A stretch of 34,008 nucleotides of DNA from JAYREN01 sp041908845 (GCA_041908845.1 JAYREN010000011.1:1-34008), one strand, 5' to 3'. Positions 1 through 11,951 are shown, numbered from the stretch's first letter. The notes: generated by a model from the letters alone, not told the origin. A program made the numbers and translations.

Positions 1-2
1 GG

Positions 3-323
3 GGCGAGAAGAAGAAAGCCAAGCAGACCTTCGAGCTGGCCTTGAAATCCGGGAAGAAGGAGAGCCTGCTCTACGGTGTCTTCGCCTACGTTCTCAATGA
101 GATGAAGGAACGGGATGCCGCCATCGCCATCCTCAACCGGGGCCTCAAGGTCTGCAAGAATGACGAGCGCCTGCTGAGCAACCGCAGCCTCCTGCAGAAC
201 GGCAAGCCCATGAAGATGAAGGTCTACGGAGAGCAGTGGTACCAGTTCATGCTCGAGCGCCCCATGCTGCGCCAGGAGCCGCCTCCCTTCGCTCGAGTCT
301 CCAAGCGCGCCCTGCGGGGCTGA
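3..323 (+). CDS. C-terminal end of a TPR-like helical repeat protein (partial)
   Basis: The frame is open from the left edge, so the start lies outside the window; 106 residues are visible. The visible part is charged and helical. A segment with the spacing of a tetratricopeptide unit (Y-G-V-F-A-Y-V, then A-I-A-I-L-N-R-G-L-K) is followed by a basic tail rich in K, M and P that ends in SKRALRG. Such repeats normally mediate protein-protein contact. The exact partner cannot be told from this fragment. The next gene, yebC, begins 62 bases downstream on the same strand with its own ribosome site, so the two could be co-transcribed. The TPR reading rests on pattern only, and another alpha-solenoid is possible. 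Confidence 0.55.
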   Translation, partial: GEKKKAKQTFELALKSGKKESLLYGVFAYVLNEMKERDAAIAILNRGLKVCKNDERLLSNRSLLQNGKPMKMKVYGEQWYQFMLERPMLRQEPPPFARVSKRALRG

Positions 324-385
324 ACCCACTCGGCGGGAGTAATCCGCCCGAACAGCCATCCCCATTCGTATTTCCAGGAGTCATC

Positions 386-1117
386 ATGTCCGGCCACAGC
401 AAATGGTCCACCATCAAGCACAAGAAGGGCGCCCTCGATGCCAAGCGCGGCAAGGCCTTCACCAAGATCCTCAAGGAGATCACCGTGGCCTCGCGCCTGG
501 GCGGGGGCGATGTCGCCGCCAATCCCCGGTTGCGTCTGGCGGTGGACGGCGCCAAGGCCGTGAACATGCCCAAGGAGAATTGGGAACGGGCCATCAAGAA
601 GGGCACCGGAGAGCTTGAGGGCGTCACGTACGAGGAAGTGACGTACGAGGCCTACGGGCCTGGCGGCGCGGCCATCATCGTCGAGGCCATGACGGACAAC
701 AAGAACCGCACCACGCCTGAAATCCGCAGCTACTTCGCAAAGTTCGGCGGCGACCTGGGAGCCCTGGGCAGCGTGTCCTACCTCTTCAGCCGCCAGGGCC
801 AGATCGTGGTGGACGGGGAAGTGTCCGAGGATCGGATCATGGAAGTGGCGCTCGAAGCCGGCGCCGACGACGTGGTACAGGACGACGAGGTTTGGATCAT
901 CAAGACCTCGCCCGAGTCCTACCAGGCCGTCAAGGATGCCGTGGATGCCGCCAAGCTGACGGTGTTGGAGGCCAAGATCATCAACGCACCCAGCACCAGC
1001 GCTGCCATTGCGCCCGACAAGCTCAAGAGCTTCCTCAAGCTCATCGACATGCTCGAGGACAACGACGATGTGCAGAACGTGTGGCACAACGCTGAATACG
1101 ACGAGCCCGAGGAATAG
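386..1117 (+). CDS. yebC: YebC/PmpR/TACO1-family protein
   Basis: A 243-aa protein, the usual length for the family, opening with the hallmark MSGHSKWSTIKHKKG and K-R-G-K-A-F. It has the three-domain YebC layout: a helical N-terminal domain to about residue 75, then two alpha/beta domains with the Y-E-A-Y-G-P-G-G motif near residue 90 and the acidic C-terminus DDVQNVWHNAEYDE. Members were described as DNA-binding transcription regulators. More recent work on YebC and TACO1 links them to translation through hard-to-read (for example proline-rich) stretches in the ribosome. The ATG at 386 was chosen over an in-frame upstream start because family homology begins there and CCAGGAG lies just before it. 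Transcription ends at the strong hairpin directly downstream. Confidence 0.95.
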   Translation: MSGHSKWSTIKHKKGALDAKRGKAFTKILKEITVASRLGGGDVAANPRLRLAVDGAKAVNMPKENWERAIKKGTGELEGVTYEEVTYEAYGPGGAAIIVEAMTDNKNRTTPEIRSYFAKFGGDLGALGSVSYLFSRQGQIVVDGEVSEDRIMEVALEAGADDVVQDDEVWIIKTSPESYQAVKDAVDAAKLTVLEAKIINAPSTSAAIAPDKLKSFLKLIDMLEDNDDVQNVWHNAEYDEPEE

Positions 1118-1134
1118 CTCTCGCGAGATTCAGG

Positions 1135-1165
1135 AAAGGGGCCCGGCCATTGTCGGGCCCCTTTT
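1135..1165 (+). terminator. Rho-independent terminator of yebC
   Basis: An 11-bp perfect stem (AAAGGGGCCCG at 1135-1145 pairing with 1154-1164) with an 8-base loop, running into TTTTCTGTT. It sits 18 bases after the yebC stop and 13 bases before the end of the convergent copA gene. The A-run on the left arm gives a T-run on the other strand too, so it may end transcripts from both sides. Confidence 0.85.
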
Positions 1166-1177
1166 CTGTTTGCCGGT

Positions 1178-3280
1178 TCAGATCCTTCTCAGCCTCAGGG
1201 CATTGATTACCACGGTGAGCGAGCTCAGGCCCATGGCCGCGCCGGCCAGCATCGGGCCGCCCACATGCTCGAGCAGACCGAAGGCGGCCAGGGGAACTAG
1301 CACAAGGTTGTAGCCGAAGGCCCAGGCGAGGTTCTGGCGCACCACCGTGCGGGTCCGCCGGGCCAGGCGGTGGGCCCTGACGAGGGGTTCCAGGCCCTCC
1401 CGCAGCAGATTCAGGGGTGCGGCCACCTGGGTGGCTTCGAGGCCCGGCAGCGAGATTCCCGCATCCGCCTGGGCCAGGGCCGGGGCGTCGTTCACCCCAT
1501 CGCCCACGAAGGCGACCACGGCGCCGGCCTTCTGTAGTTCCTGGATGCGCGTCCGCTTGGCGCCGGGTGTGCAGCCGCCGCAGCTTTCGGAAATACCCAG
1601 GGCGCGACCCAGTTCCTTGGCTACTTCAGGGCGGTCGCCGCTGAGCAGATGGAGGGTGAGGCCCTCGCCCCTGAGCGCCTGCAGCACGCTCCGTGTTTCT
1701 GGTCGTTCCTGATCGGCCAGGAGGATCACCCCCTGGAGGGCACGATCGTCCGCCAACCCCACCACGGTCGAACTGCCCGTTCCGGCCGGGGAGGCGAAGC
1801 CGAGCCACTCTAGGTTTCCCAGGCGTAGGCGAGTGCCCCGGAGAGTCCCTTCTACGCCGCCGCCCGGATGGGCCTTGAAGTCTCCTATGGCGGGCAGATT
1901 GAAGCCCTTGGCAGCTTCCTGGATGCCCCGGGCGACGGGGTGTTCGGAATCGCGCTCCAGGGCCGCCGCGAGGCGCAGTACTTCGGAGGAGAGACCGGTC
2001 TCCATGGGCAGCACGTCCACGACCACGGGTTTGCCCTGGGTCAGAGTGCCCGTCTTGTCGAAGACCAGATCCGTAATTTGGGCCAGCCGCTCCATGGCCG
2101 AGGCATCGCGCACCAGGAGGCCATTGCGGGCGGCGGTGCCCAGAGCCGCCGCCATGGCGACGGGGGTAGCCAGCCCCAGGGCGCAGGGACAGGCGATGAC
2201 GAGCACGGTGACGGCGGGGCGCCAGGCCAGGGCGAAACTCCCGGCGTAGAACCACCAGCCTGCCAGGGTGAGGAGGGCCAGGATCAGAATGCCCGGCACG
2301 AAGACCGCCGAGATCCGATCCGCCAGGGCCTGGGCGGGGGCCCGACTGCCTTGGGCCTGTTCCACTTGGCGGGCGAGTCCCGCCAGCCAGGTGTCGCGCC
2401 CCGCGCCCTCCATGCGGATATCCAGGGCGCCGCCATGGACCACGGCGCCGGCGATGACCCGGGCACCCGGTCCCTTGGGCACGGGCATGGCCTCGCCCGT
2501 GAGGAGAGCCTCGACCACCTCGGCCTTGCCCTCCAGCACGGTGCCATCCACGGGAATGGCTCCGCCAGGCTTCACGCGGATTCGGTCGCCGCGCTGCAGC
2601 AACTGGGTGAGCACGATCTCTTCGCCCTTGCTGGTGATGCGCAGGGCCACCGGGGGCGCCAGTTCCAGCAGGGCTTCCAGGGCATTGGTGGCGCGGTGTT
2701 TGGCCTTCGCCTCCAGGTATTTCCCGATGAGCAGAAAGGCCACCAGTGCCGCCGCCGTTTCGAAGGGTGGGTGCGGAGCGCCGCGGAGTCCCTCCGCGAA
2801 GGCGAAGGTCCAGGCGATGCCTGCGCCCAGGGCCACCAGGGTGTCCATGGTGGTCTCGAAGTGGAGGAGCTGTTTGAGGGCGTTCTCGAAGAAGCGTCGC
2901 CCCGTGGCGAAGACCACCAGTCCCGAGAGCAGCGCCTGGACCATCCAGGGCAGGTGCAGATGCACCCCCGGAATCATGGGCACCATGAGCGGCAGGGTGA
3001 AGACCCAGGCGGCGATGGCGCGAAAGAAGGCAAGACGGGAGGCTGCTTCATTCTCCAGCGCCGCCTCCAGACTTTCGCCCACCACAAGGCGATAACCCCG
3101 GGCCTGGAGCGCCTCGGCCAGGCGCTCTTCGGGAACGCCCTCGCTGGTGACCGTGGCCTCTTCGGTGGCTAGGTTGACCACGGCGCTCGAAACTCCAGGC
3201 ACGGCTCCCAGGGCCTTTTCCACCCGCCGCACGCAGCTCGCGCAGGTCATTCCCTCGATTCGGAAGGTCTTGATGGCCAT
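1178..3280 (-). CDS. copA: Copper-translocating P-type ATPase (P1B-1, CopA-like)
   Basis: A 700-aa membrane pump that exports Cu(I) at the cost of ATP. One heavy-metal-associated domain lies at the N-terminus with G-M-T-C-A-S-C (Cys13, Cys16). Membrane segments follow, then the actuator motif LLTGEAMP, the transmembrane metal site CPCALGLATP near residue 364, the phosphorylation site DKTGTLT near 406, the nucleotide-binding SEHP motif, and GDGVNDAP near 592. The last two membrane helices keep the Tyr-Asn pair and the M-G-L-S-S ... N-A-L-R-L signature of the copper subgroup, which argues against Zn/Cd pumps. The ATG at 3280 was chosen because GGCGGAGG precedes it and the metal domain starts there; an open extension upstream has no homology. 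It lies downstream of copZ on the same strand (106-bp gap), a likely copper-homeostasis operon. Confidence 0.93.
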   Translation of the reverse strand: MAIKTFRIEGMTCASCVRRVEKALGAVPGVSSAVVNLATEEATVTSEGVPEERLAEALQARGYRLVVGESLEAALENEAASRLAFFRAIAAWVFTLPLMVPMIPGVHLHLPWMVQALLSGLVVFATGRRFFENALKQLLHFETTMDTLVALGAGIAWTFAFAEGLRGAPHPPFETAAALVAFLLIGKYLEAKAKHRATNALEALLELAPPVALRITSKGEEIVLTQLLQRGDRIRVKPGGAIPVDGTVLEGKAEVVEALLTGEAMPVPKGPGARVIAGAVVHGGALDIRMEGAGRDTWLAGLARQVEQAQGSRAPAQALADRISAVFVPGILILALLTLAGWWFYAGSFALAWRPAVTVLVIACPCALGLATPVAMAAALGTAARNGLLVRDASAMERLAQITDLVFDKTGTLTQGKPVVVDVLPMETGLSSEVLRLAAALERDSEHPVARGIQEAAKGFNLPAIGDFKAHPGGGVEGTLRGTRLRLGNLEWLGFASPAGTGSSTVVGLADDRALQGVILLADQERPETRSVLQALRGEGLTLHLLSGDRPEVAKELGRALGISESCGGCTPGAKRTRIQELQKAGAVVAFVGDGVNDAPALAQADAGISLPGLEATQVAAPLNLLREGLEPLVRAHRLARRTRTVVRQNLAWAFGYNLVLVPLAAFGLLEHVGGPMLAGAAMGLSSLTVVINALRLRRI

Positions 3281-3386
3281 AGGGCCTCCGCCTGTTACGG
3301 TACCCCAGAAGCGGCACCGAGGCTGGGGTTTCCCCGCCGGGCGGCGGATGCCGTGAGGCATTCTCTGGGCGATTCCCTCGCGGCGG

Positions 3387-3581
3387 TCAGGCCCGTTGAG
3401 CCGAGTAGCCTTCGGTCTCGACGGCCTTGATGAGTGACGGTGCGTCGCCACCCTGCACCGTTGCGGTCCCGGCCTGGAGGTCCACGTTCACCTCGGTCAC
3501 GCCTTCCACCGCCTGGAGCGCGTTCTTCACGTGCATGACGCAGTGCCCACAGGTCATCCCGTCGATCTTGAGTGTGTGCAT
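3387..3581 (-). CDS. copZ: CopZ-like copper chaperone (heavy-metal-associated domain)
   Basis: A 64-aa soluble protein consisting of a single HMA fold: beta strand MHTLKIDGM, metal loop T-C-G-H-C (Cys11, Cys14), then the helix and the K-A-V-E-T-E-G-Y end typical of the family. It should bind Cu(I) and pass it to the CopA metal domain or pump entry site. The start was set at 3581, where GGAGGTTCC immediately precedes the ATG and the HMA domain begins; a longer open frame has no domain support. It is the promoter-proximal gene of the pair with copA. It diverges from the M28 peptidase gene across about 95 bases. Confidence 0.9.
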   Translation of the reverse strand: MHTLKIDGMTCGHCVMHVKNALQAVEGVTEVNVDLQAGTATVQGGDAPSLIKAVETEGYSAQRA

Positions 3582-3676
3582 GGAACCTCCAGGATGGGCA
3601 TTCGACCCTTTCAGGGGGAAACCCATTCTGGAGATCCAGGAAGGGGCTGGCAAGAACCCTCGGTAATCTGAATGGC

Positions 3677-4717
3677 ATGAGCCTCGATCCAGGCATTCCG
3701 GATGTCACCGCGATTCCAGAGGGCTATGCCCGCACACTGAGGCGCCGCAGGATCCGGGTGTTCCTTGCGCTCGGGCTCGCCTTCCTCCTGGTGGGAAGCC
3801 TGGGCGCATGCCTGGTGGTGCAGCCGATGCCCTTCATGGGACCCAGGCAGGGGGCCGCCGAGGTCGTGCCTTCAAGGCTGGAAGCCCACGTGAGGTACCT
3901 GGTTGAAGACTGTGCGCCGCGCCACTGGCAGGGACGGGAGGGTCTGGCGAAGGCCGGTGCCTACATCGAGAAAGGATTCCGGGATGCGGGCGGACGCATT
4001 TCGGAACAGGTCTTCGAGGTGCGGGGGAAGCCGTATCGCAATGTCATCGCCTCTTTCGGCCCCCAGAGTGGCCCACGAGTCATTGTGGGCGCCCATTACG
4101 ATGCCTGTGAGCCGCTGCCCGGGGCCGACGACAATGCCAGCGGCGTGGCCGGACTGCTGGAATTGGCCCGGCTGCTGGGCGCCCACCCACCAGTGATGCG
4201 GGTGGAACTGGTGGCCTACACCCTGGAGGAGCCGCCCTTCTTTCGCACCCAGGACATGGGCAGCGCCCGCCATGCCCAGGCAGTGAAGGCCAGGGGCGAG
4301 GCTGTGCGGGCCATGATCGCCCTCGAGATGATCGGGCGTTTTTCGGACGCACCCCAGAGTCAGGCCTATCCTTCGGCCCTGATCTCGCCCCTCTACCCGG
4401 ATCGTGGGAATTTCATCGCCGTGGTGGGGCGGCTCAACGATATCGGATTGACCCGCTCCGTGAAGCGCACCCTGCGGGGCGCCACCTCCCTTCCCGTGGT
4501 GTCCATCAACGCCCCACGGTGGATTCCCGGCCTGGATTTCTCGGATCACCATCCGTACTGGGACGCAGGATTTCCGGCGGTGATGGTCACGGATACGGCC
4601 TTCTACCGGAACACCGACTACCACACGGCCCAGGACACACCGGAGCGTCTGGACTACCCGCGAATGGCCCAGGTAGTCCAGGGCGTCCATGCCGCCGTAG
4701 AGCGCTTGGCACGCTGA
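3677..4717 (+). CDS. M28-family zinc metallopeptidase, membrane-anchored or lipoprotein
   Basis: A 346-aa protein. A basic segment (RRRRIR) is followed by one hydrophobic stretch at about residues 28-48 ending L-G-A-C (Cys45), which fits either a lipoprotein signal or an uncleaved anchor, so the catalytic domain should face the periplasm. The M28 two-zinc core is complete: His140 and Asp142 in G-A-H-Y-D, Asp151 in ADDNASG, the Glu-Glu pair at 184-185 (catalytic base and ligand), the E-M-I-G segment around Glu217, and His316 in TDYHTAQDTPE. Family members are aminopeptidases or glutaminyl cyclases, and the substrate cannot be told here. The start at 3677 begins just before the basic segment, with only a weak ribosome site. 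It stands alone between divergent copZ and the co-directional oxidoreductase 64 bases on. Confidence 0.85.
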   Translation: MSLDPGIPDVTAIPEGYARTLRRRRIRVFLALGLAFLLVGSLGACLVVQPMPFMGPRQGAAEVVPSRLEAHVRYLVEDCAPRHWQGREGLAKAGAYIEKGFRDAGGRISEQVFEVRGKPYRNVIASFGPQSGPRVIVGAHYDACEPLPGADDNASGVAGLLELARLLGAHPPVMRVELVAYTLEEPPFFRTQDMGSARHAQAVKARGEAVRAMIALEMIGRFSDAPQSQAYPSALISPLYPDRGNFIAVVGRLNDIGLTRSVKRTLRGATSLPVVSINAPRWIPGLDFSDHHPYWDAGFPAVMVTDTAFYRNTDYHTAQDTPERLDYPRMAQVVQGVHAAVERLAR

Positions 4718-4781
4718 AATCCAGGAGCCTTGTGACTCCCCGTGCCGGCGCGGAGTGCGACAATTCCCTCCGGAGTCGCGC

Positions 4782-5849
4782 ATGCCCTTGGAACAGGTGG
4801 AAATCCTCATCGTCGGAGGCGGAATCGCCGGGCTTTCGACGGCCTTTCATCTGGCCCAGGCGGGGCAGAAGGGCATGCTGTTGGTGGATCGCGAGGATCT
4901 GCCGGGCTTCTGCGCCAGTGGTCACAACGCCGGGATCGCCCGCCAACTCACAGGGCGGGCCGAGCACACGGCCTTGACGATCGAGGGTGCGGCGCGCCTT
5001 CATGGGGCGGGGCTCATCGAGGGCAGGGGCGGCCTCCTGCTAGGTGCCGAGGCAGGCGGTACGGAGACCCTGGCCGCCGAGGCTGAGGCCTTCGGTCTGC
5101 CGGTATTGCGAGGGGTTGGGTCCGGATTGTCTGGGCTGAAGGCGGCGGAACACCTCGCCATTCCCTCGGACGGAGTCATCGACATCGACCGGATGCTGAG
5201 CCACTGCGCCGAAGGCGCCCGGGCCGGCGGTGCGCAATTGCGTTTCGGCACCGAGGTCCAGGCCATCCAGGCCCGCGCCGAGGGCTTCGAGGTACAGACG
5301 GATCGCGGCGCCCTGCGTGCCCGAGTCCTGGTCAACGCCGCCGGGGCCTGGTGTGGCCGGATCGGGCGCATGGCGGGAGGCCTCGCCATTCCTTTCATGG
5401 CGCCTCGACGCCACTTGATCTGGAGCAACGCGCCCTATCCTGTGGACCGACCCTGGGCCTGGTGGGCCGACCGCCCGCTGTACATGCGGCCTGAGAGCGG
5501 CGGCCTGCTCCTGTGTGCCTGCGAGGAACAGGAGATCGCGCTTCCGGAGCGCCATGTCCAGCCCGAAACCGAGGCGGCCATCCTGGAAGACCTCAGCGTG
5601 AGCCTGAGGGAACTGGCCCCGGACCATGCGGATCTTCCCATCGTCCGGTTCTGGAGCGGCCTGCGCACCTTCGCGCCGGATCGCCGCTTCGTCCTTGGCT
5701 ACGATCCGATCAATCCGAACCTTTTCTGGGTAGCAGGGCTCGGGGGCCACGGCATGACCAGCGGCTTGGCCGTGGGCAAACACGCAGCCCAGGCGATCCT
5801 GGGAAGGCAGAGCCAGGGCGTCTTGGAACCGGGACGGCTGAAGGCTTAG
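4782..5849 (+). CDS. FAD-dependent amine/amino-acid oxidoreductase (DAO family)
   Basis: A 355-aa protein. The Rossmann dinucleotide site opens it: V-G-G-G-I-A-G-L-S-T at residues 11-20, followed by the acidic end of the second strand (VDRED). The C-terminal FAD-contact motif WVAGLGGHGMT is that of the D-amino-acid oxidase / glycine oxidase / sarcosine oxidase superfamily (DAO). The middle contains the substrate cap with a two-strand R-R-H-L-I-W segment. The reaction expected is FAD-dependent oxidation of an amine or 2-amino/2-hydroxy acid; the substrate is not predictable from sequence. ATG 4782 is preferred over an in-frame GTG at 4755 because CGGAG stands 7 bases before it and the FAD fold starts there. 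Its stop codon overlaps the stop of the convergent HTH gene by four bases. Confidence 0.85.
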   Translation: MPLEQVEILIVGGGIAGLSTAFHLAQAGQKGMLLVDREDLPGFCASGHNAGIARQLTGRAEHTALTIEGAARLHGAGLIEGRGGLLLGAEAGGTETLAAEAEAFGLPVLRGVGSGLSGLKAAEHLAIPSDGVIDIDRMLSHCAEGARAGGAQLRFGTEVQAIQARAEGFEVQTDRGALRARVLVNAAGAWCGRIGRMAGGLAIPFMAPRRHLIWSNAPYPVDRPWAWWADRPLYMRPESGGLLLCACEEQEIALPERHVQPETEAAILEDLSVSLRELAPDHADLPIVRFWSGLRTFAPDRRFVLGYDPINPNLFWVAGLGGHGMTSGLAVGKHAAQAILGRQSQGVLEPGRLKA

Positions 5850-6379
5850 CGGCGCCCCGACTGCCAGGCCTGGTAGCGCTGCATGTACCCGGCCACGATG
5901 GCCTCGGTTGGGAGTCCCAGTTCGGTGACATAGGCGGCGAGAAAGCCGCGGACGTTGACGGCGGCGTGGGGCAGGTCGGCGAAGCGTTCGTCCTCCAGTG
6001 CCTTGAGGAAGTCCTCACGCACATGGGTTTCCGAGGCCAGGTATTCCAGGGTGGCGCCGGTGGCTTCGCGGATCTTTCGCAGGGAAGGTCCGTCCGTGGG
6101 CAGGTGGGCCTCGTCCAGGGGCGGCGGCGGCAGCACATGGATCTGCGGGTGGGCGGCCTCGTGCTGCTGACACAGATGGCTATGAGCGGCCGCGAGTTCT
6201 GCGAGGATGGCCTCACGCGCCTCCGGGGAGAACTCATCCATGGACGGCGCGAGAAAGGAGGCGCGCTCGTCCTCGTAGAGTCGCTTCAGGCGCTGGTAGG
6301 CGTGATGGATCTCCTCCAAGGTGGCCGCTTCGCCCACCTCCAGGATCTCTCGGCAACGGCCTTCTTCCAGGGGTTCCAT
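5846..6379 (-). CDS. J-like plus RodZ-type helix-turn-helix protein
   Basis: A 177-aa protein of two parts. Residues about 8-75 read like a J-domain remnant (EILEVGEAATLEEIHHAYQ, then R-L-K-R-L-Y), but the His-Pro-Asp motif needed to stimulate Hsp70 is absent. After a Pro-rich linker (VLPPPPLDE) residues about 98-165 form a RodZ/HTH_25-type domain: LRKIREATG, LEYLASETHV, then FLKALE and V-N-V-R-G-F-L-A-A-Y. There is no membrane segment, unlike true RodZ. It follows the MinD-like ATPase by three bases on the same strand, so the two should be translated together. Together they may be a positioning or polar regulator pair, but that is inference. Both domain assignments rest on motif recognition. 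Confidence 0.7.
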   Translation of the reverse strand: MEPLEEGRCREILEVGEAATLEEIHHAYQRLKRLYEDERASFLAPSMDEFSPEAREAILAELAAAHSHLCQQHEAAHPQIHVLPPPPLDEAHLPTDGPSLRKIREATGATLEYLASETHVREDFLKALEDERFADLPHAAVNVRGFLAAYVTELGLPTEAIVAGYMQRYQAWQSGRR

Positions 6380-6382
6380 GGG

Positions 6383-7285
6383 CTATCCGATCTCGGGCGT
6401 CTGAGACTTCAGGATATTCTCCGTGATCTTGTCCAGATCCTGGCGGAGGCTGAAGGAAGAGCCCTGGTGGATGACCGGGGCCTCCTGGCCCAGGCGCTGC
6501 CAGAGGTCCTTCTCGAAGCGCACGTGCCCGGCATAGGTGGTCGCGATCTGGAAGAACTTGCTGGCGGCGCTGCTCACGGAGGGGCCGATCTCGGTCTGGC
6601 GGAATTCCCGCACCTGGTTGAGCACGAGGTCGATCCGGAGGCGCTTCTGCTCCGCGTCGTAGAGCTCCGAGAACTCGGGGAAGTGCCCCTTCAAGTGGCG
6701 CGCGAACTGCTCGCCGGTGGTGATCCCGTGCTCGGCGCGGTTCTTCCAGATGTCCTTGGCCCGCTCTCGAAGGCTGAGGGCCGAGAGCGTGTTGTTCAGT
6801 TGCCGGAACTTCAGGTTCTTCAGGAACAGGTAGAAATTCTCGATGGCCAGAGCATCGGGCGCGATGACGCAGACCTGCACGTCGGCCAGCAAGAAGGTAT
6901 CCAGGGTGTCGTACTGGGTGCCCGCGCCGAGATCCAGGATCACGTGGTCCGCCTGGAGTTTTCGGAGGTGGCGAAAGAGCTTTTGTTTCTGAGTGGTGGT
7001 GAGGTTGTCCGTGTTTTGGGAATTGAAGTTGCCGGGGATGAGGTAGAGCCCTTCGTGCTTGGTTTTCAGCGTGATCTCTTCCAGAGGCGTACGGCTCTCG
7101 AAGAACTGCACGAGAGACGTGGCGGGCTTTCGAATACCGCAGTAGGTGTGCTGATTGGGGCCACCGAAATCTGTGTCCACCAGGATCACCTTGAAGCCTC
7201 GCTCGGCGAGTCGCGTGCCTAGTCCATTGGTTACCAGGCTCTTGCCCGTGCCACCCTTGCCCCCTCCCACTGCCCAAATGCGCAT
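6383..7285 (-). CDS. MinD/ParA-family P-loop ATPase
   Basis: A 300-aa protein with the deviant Walker A box KGGTGKS at residues 10-16, the switch-I segment V-D-T-D-F-G-G-P-N near residue 36, and Walker B as HVILDLGAG near residue 115. These define the SIMIBI MinD/ParA/FlhG class, dimeric ATPases that position machinery or DNA in the cell. The C-terminus (QDLDKITENIL) is not a clear MinD amphipathic membrane helix. The family paralogue most like it by length and layout is the MinD-like protein often annotated FlhG, but no flagellar gene is nearby. It lies 69 bases downstream of carB and 3 bases upstream of the HTH gene, all on the minus strand. Confidence 0.82.
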   Translation of the reverse strand: MRIWAVGGGKGGTGKSLVTNGLGTRLAERGFKVILVDTDFGGPNQHTYCGIRKPATSLVQFFESRTPLEEITLKTKHEGLYLIPGNFNSQNTDNLTTTQKQKLFRHLRKLQADHVILDLGAGTQYDTLDTFLLADVQVCVIAPDALAIENFYLFLKNLKFRQLNNTLSALSLRERAKDIWKNRAEHGITTGEQFARHLKGHFPEFSELYDAEQKRLRIDLVLNQVREFRQTEIGPSVSSAASKFFQIATTYAGHVRFEKDLWQRLGQEAPVIHQGSSFSLRQDLDKITENILKSQTPEIG

Positions 7286-7354
7286 GTTTCGACCGATCGG
7301 TATCTTCCAACGAAAGTATCAGAAATCAATGGGTTAGTGCGAGGCATGAAGATA

Positions 7355-10589
<3,235 letters not shown>

Positions 10590-10597
<8 letters not shown>

Positions 10598-11672
10598 GGT
10601 GCGCCTCCATCATCCGAACGAAGGCCCCGAAGGCGCTCCCCGCATCGTGGGGTCCAGGACTGGCCTCAGGATGATGCTGGAGGCTGAAGATGGGCAGGCT
10701 GCGGTGGCGCAGGCCTTCCACCGTGTCATCGCTGAGGTGGCGATGGGTCACTTCGATCTCTGGGGGCAGACTCGCTTCGTCCACGGCGAAGCCATGGTTC
10801 TGGGCGGTGATCTCCACCCGCCCGCTCCGCAGATCCAGCACGGGCTGGTTGGCGCCGCGATGACCGAACTTCAGCTTGAAGGTGCGACCGCCGAAGGCCT
10901 GGCCCAGGAGCTGATGGCCTAGGCAGATGCCGAAGATGGGGAGCCTGCCGAGGCAGGCGGCCACTTCGCGCTGCATGCCGGGGAGGGCGGCGGGATCACC
11001 GGGGCCGTTAGAAAGAAAAAGCCCGCCGAAGCGGGCCGCCGTGAGCTCCGTCGCAGGGGTGTCCCAGGGGAACACCTCCAGGTGGAGGCCAGTGTCGTGG
11101 AGTTGCTTGAGGATGGAGGCCTTGATGCCGCCGTCCAGCACCGCCACCCGACGGGTCGAGCCCGCGTGGGGAATCTCGTAGTGTTCCCGGCAACTTACCT
11201 CCGAGGCCAGGGCCTGCCCGCCCATCTCGGGCAGGGCGGCGGCCTTGGCCACCCCCGCCTCCAGGGAGCCTTCGGCCTCGGTCCAGATGAGCCCCGGCTG
11301 GGCGCCCGCATCTCGCAGGTGCTGGGTGAGGGCGCGGGTGTCCAGCTCCGTCATCACGGGGATCCGGTGGCGGCGCAGCCAGGTGCCCAGGTCGCATTCC
11401 GAGGAGATGTGATCGGCCATGGTTGTGAGACGGCGGCAGAGCAGGGCCGTGGCCCAGGGGCGCGAGGCCTCGTTGAAGTCGGCGTGAATGCCATAGATGC
11501 CCTGCTCGGGAAAGGTCAGGCAGACCATCTGCCCCGCGAAGCTGGGGTCCGTAAGGATTTCCTGGTAGCCAGCCATGGCCGTGGTGAAGACTGCCTCGCC
11601 GCTTCCCCCGTAGCCCAGCGGTGCCCGCCCTCGGAAGATGGAACCATCCTTCAGGATCAGGTTCGCCTTCAT
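10590..11672 (-). CDS. carA: Carbamoyl-phosphate synthase small subunit (glutaminase)
   Basis: A 360-aa protein. The N-terminal CPSase_sm domain (LILKDGSIFRGRAPLG, then TAMAGYQEILTDPSF) is followed by a class I glutamine amidotransferase domain. Its triad is visible: nucleophile Cys250 in FGICLGHQLLGQ, and His334 with Glu336 in L-Q-H-H-P-E-A. It hydrolyses glutamine and channels ammonia to CarB. The start at 11672 was set by AGGAGG eight bases upstream and by family homology; open frame extends farther back without support. The gene is preceded by a terminator-like hairpin (see 11688-11722), which suggests control by attenuation. Confidence 0.96.
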
Positions 11673-11687
11673 GCATCCTCCTTCTAG

Positions 11688-11722
11688 AAAAAGCGCCGCT
11701 CGGCTTGCCCCGGCGGCGCTTT
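11688..11722 (-). promoter_or_regulatory. Terminator-like hairpin in the carA leader (candidate attenuator)
   Basis: Read on the minus strand, a perfect 10-bp stem AAAGCGCCGC / GCGGCGCTTT encloses a 13-base loop and runs directly into TT and then CTAG and the carA ribosome site. It therefore sits between any carA promoter and the gene. A second small hairpin (GCCCT/AGGGC) lies about 20 bases upstream in the leader and could compete. This fits pyrimidine-dependent attenuation known for pyr operons of other bacteria. No convincing PyrR-binding loop was found, so the effector is unknown. It could alternatively end an upstream leftward transcript, but none is evident. Confidence 0.55.
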
Positions 11723-11951
11723 GATGGATGGGCCCTTTCCAGGGCTCTCGGGATTGTGGGTCTCTTTTGTCCTGAGAAACAGTCTCCTTTTTCAAGGCCC
11801 ACTGGGGGACAATACTCCTTTCTCCCCGGCATGCATTCGCTCCTTGCTGAATAGCCGCATTTCCCCATGTCTATCTCGAGGGACGGTTTTCCAACCTCGG
11901 CGGCTTCTTGGGTTCTATTCTTCACTCACCCAAACCCGAAAGGAGGGCACG

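Noticed and set aside
3582..3676. CueR/MerR-type or CsoR-type operator between copZ and the M28 gene
   Set aside because: A TTGCCA hexamer 17 bases before CAGAAT and a near-palindrome TTCTGGAGATCCAGGAA are present, but the 19-bp spacing and arms of a CueR promoter and the CsoR palindrome are not convincing.
5513..7222. 569-codon plus frame across the oxidoreductase end and the HTH/MinD-like genes
   Set aside because: It spans two well-supported genes in other frames and has no start signal or motif.
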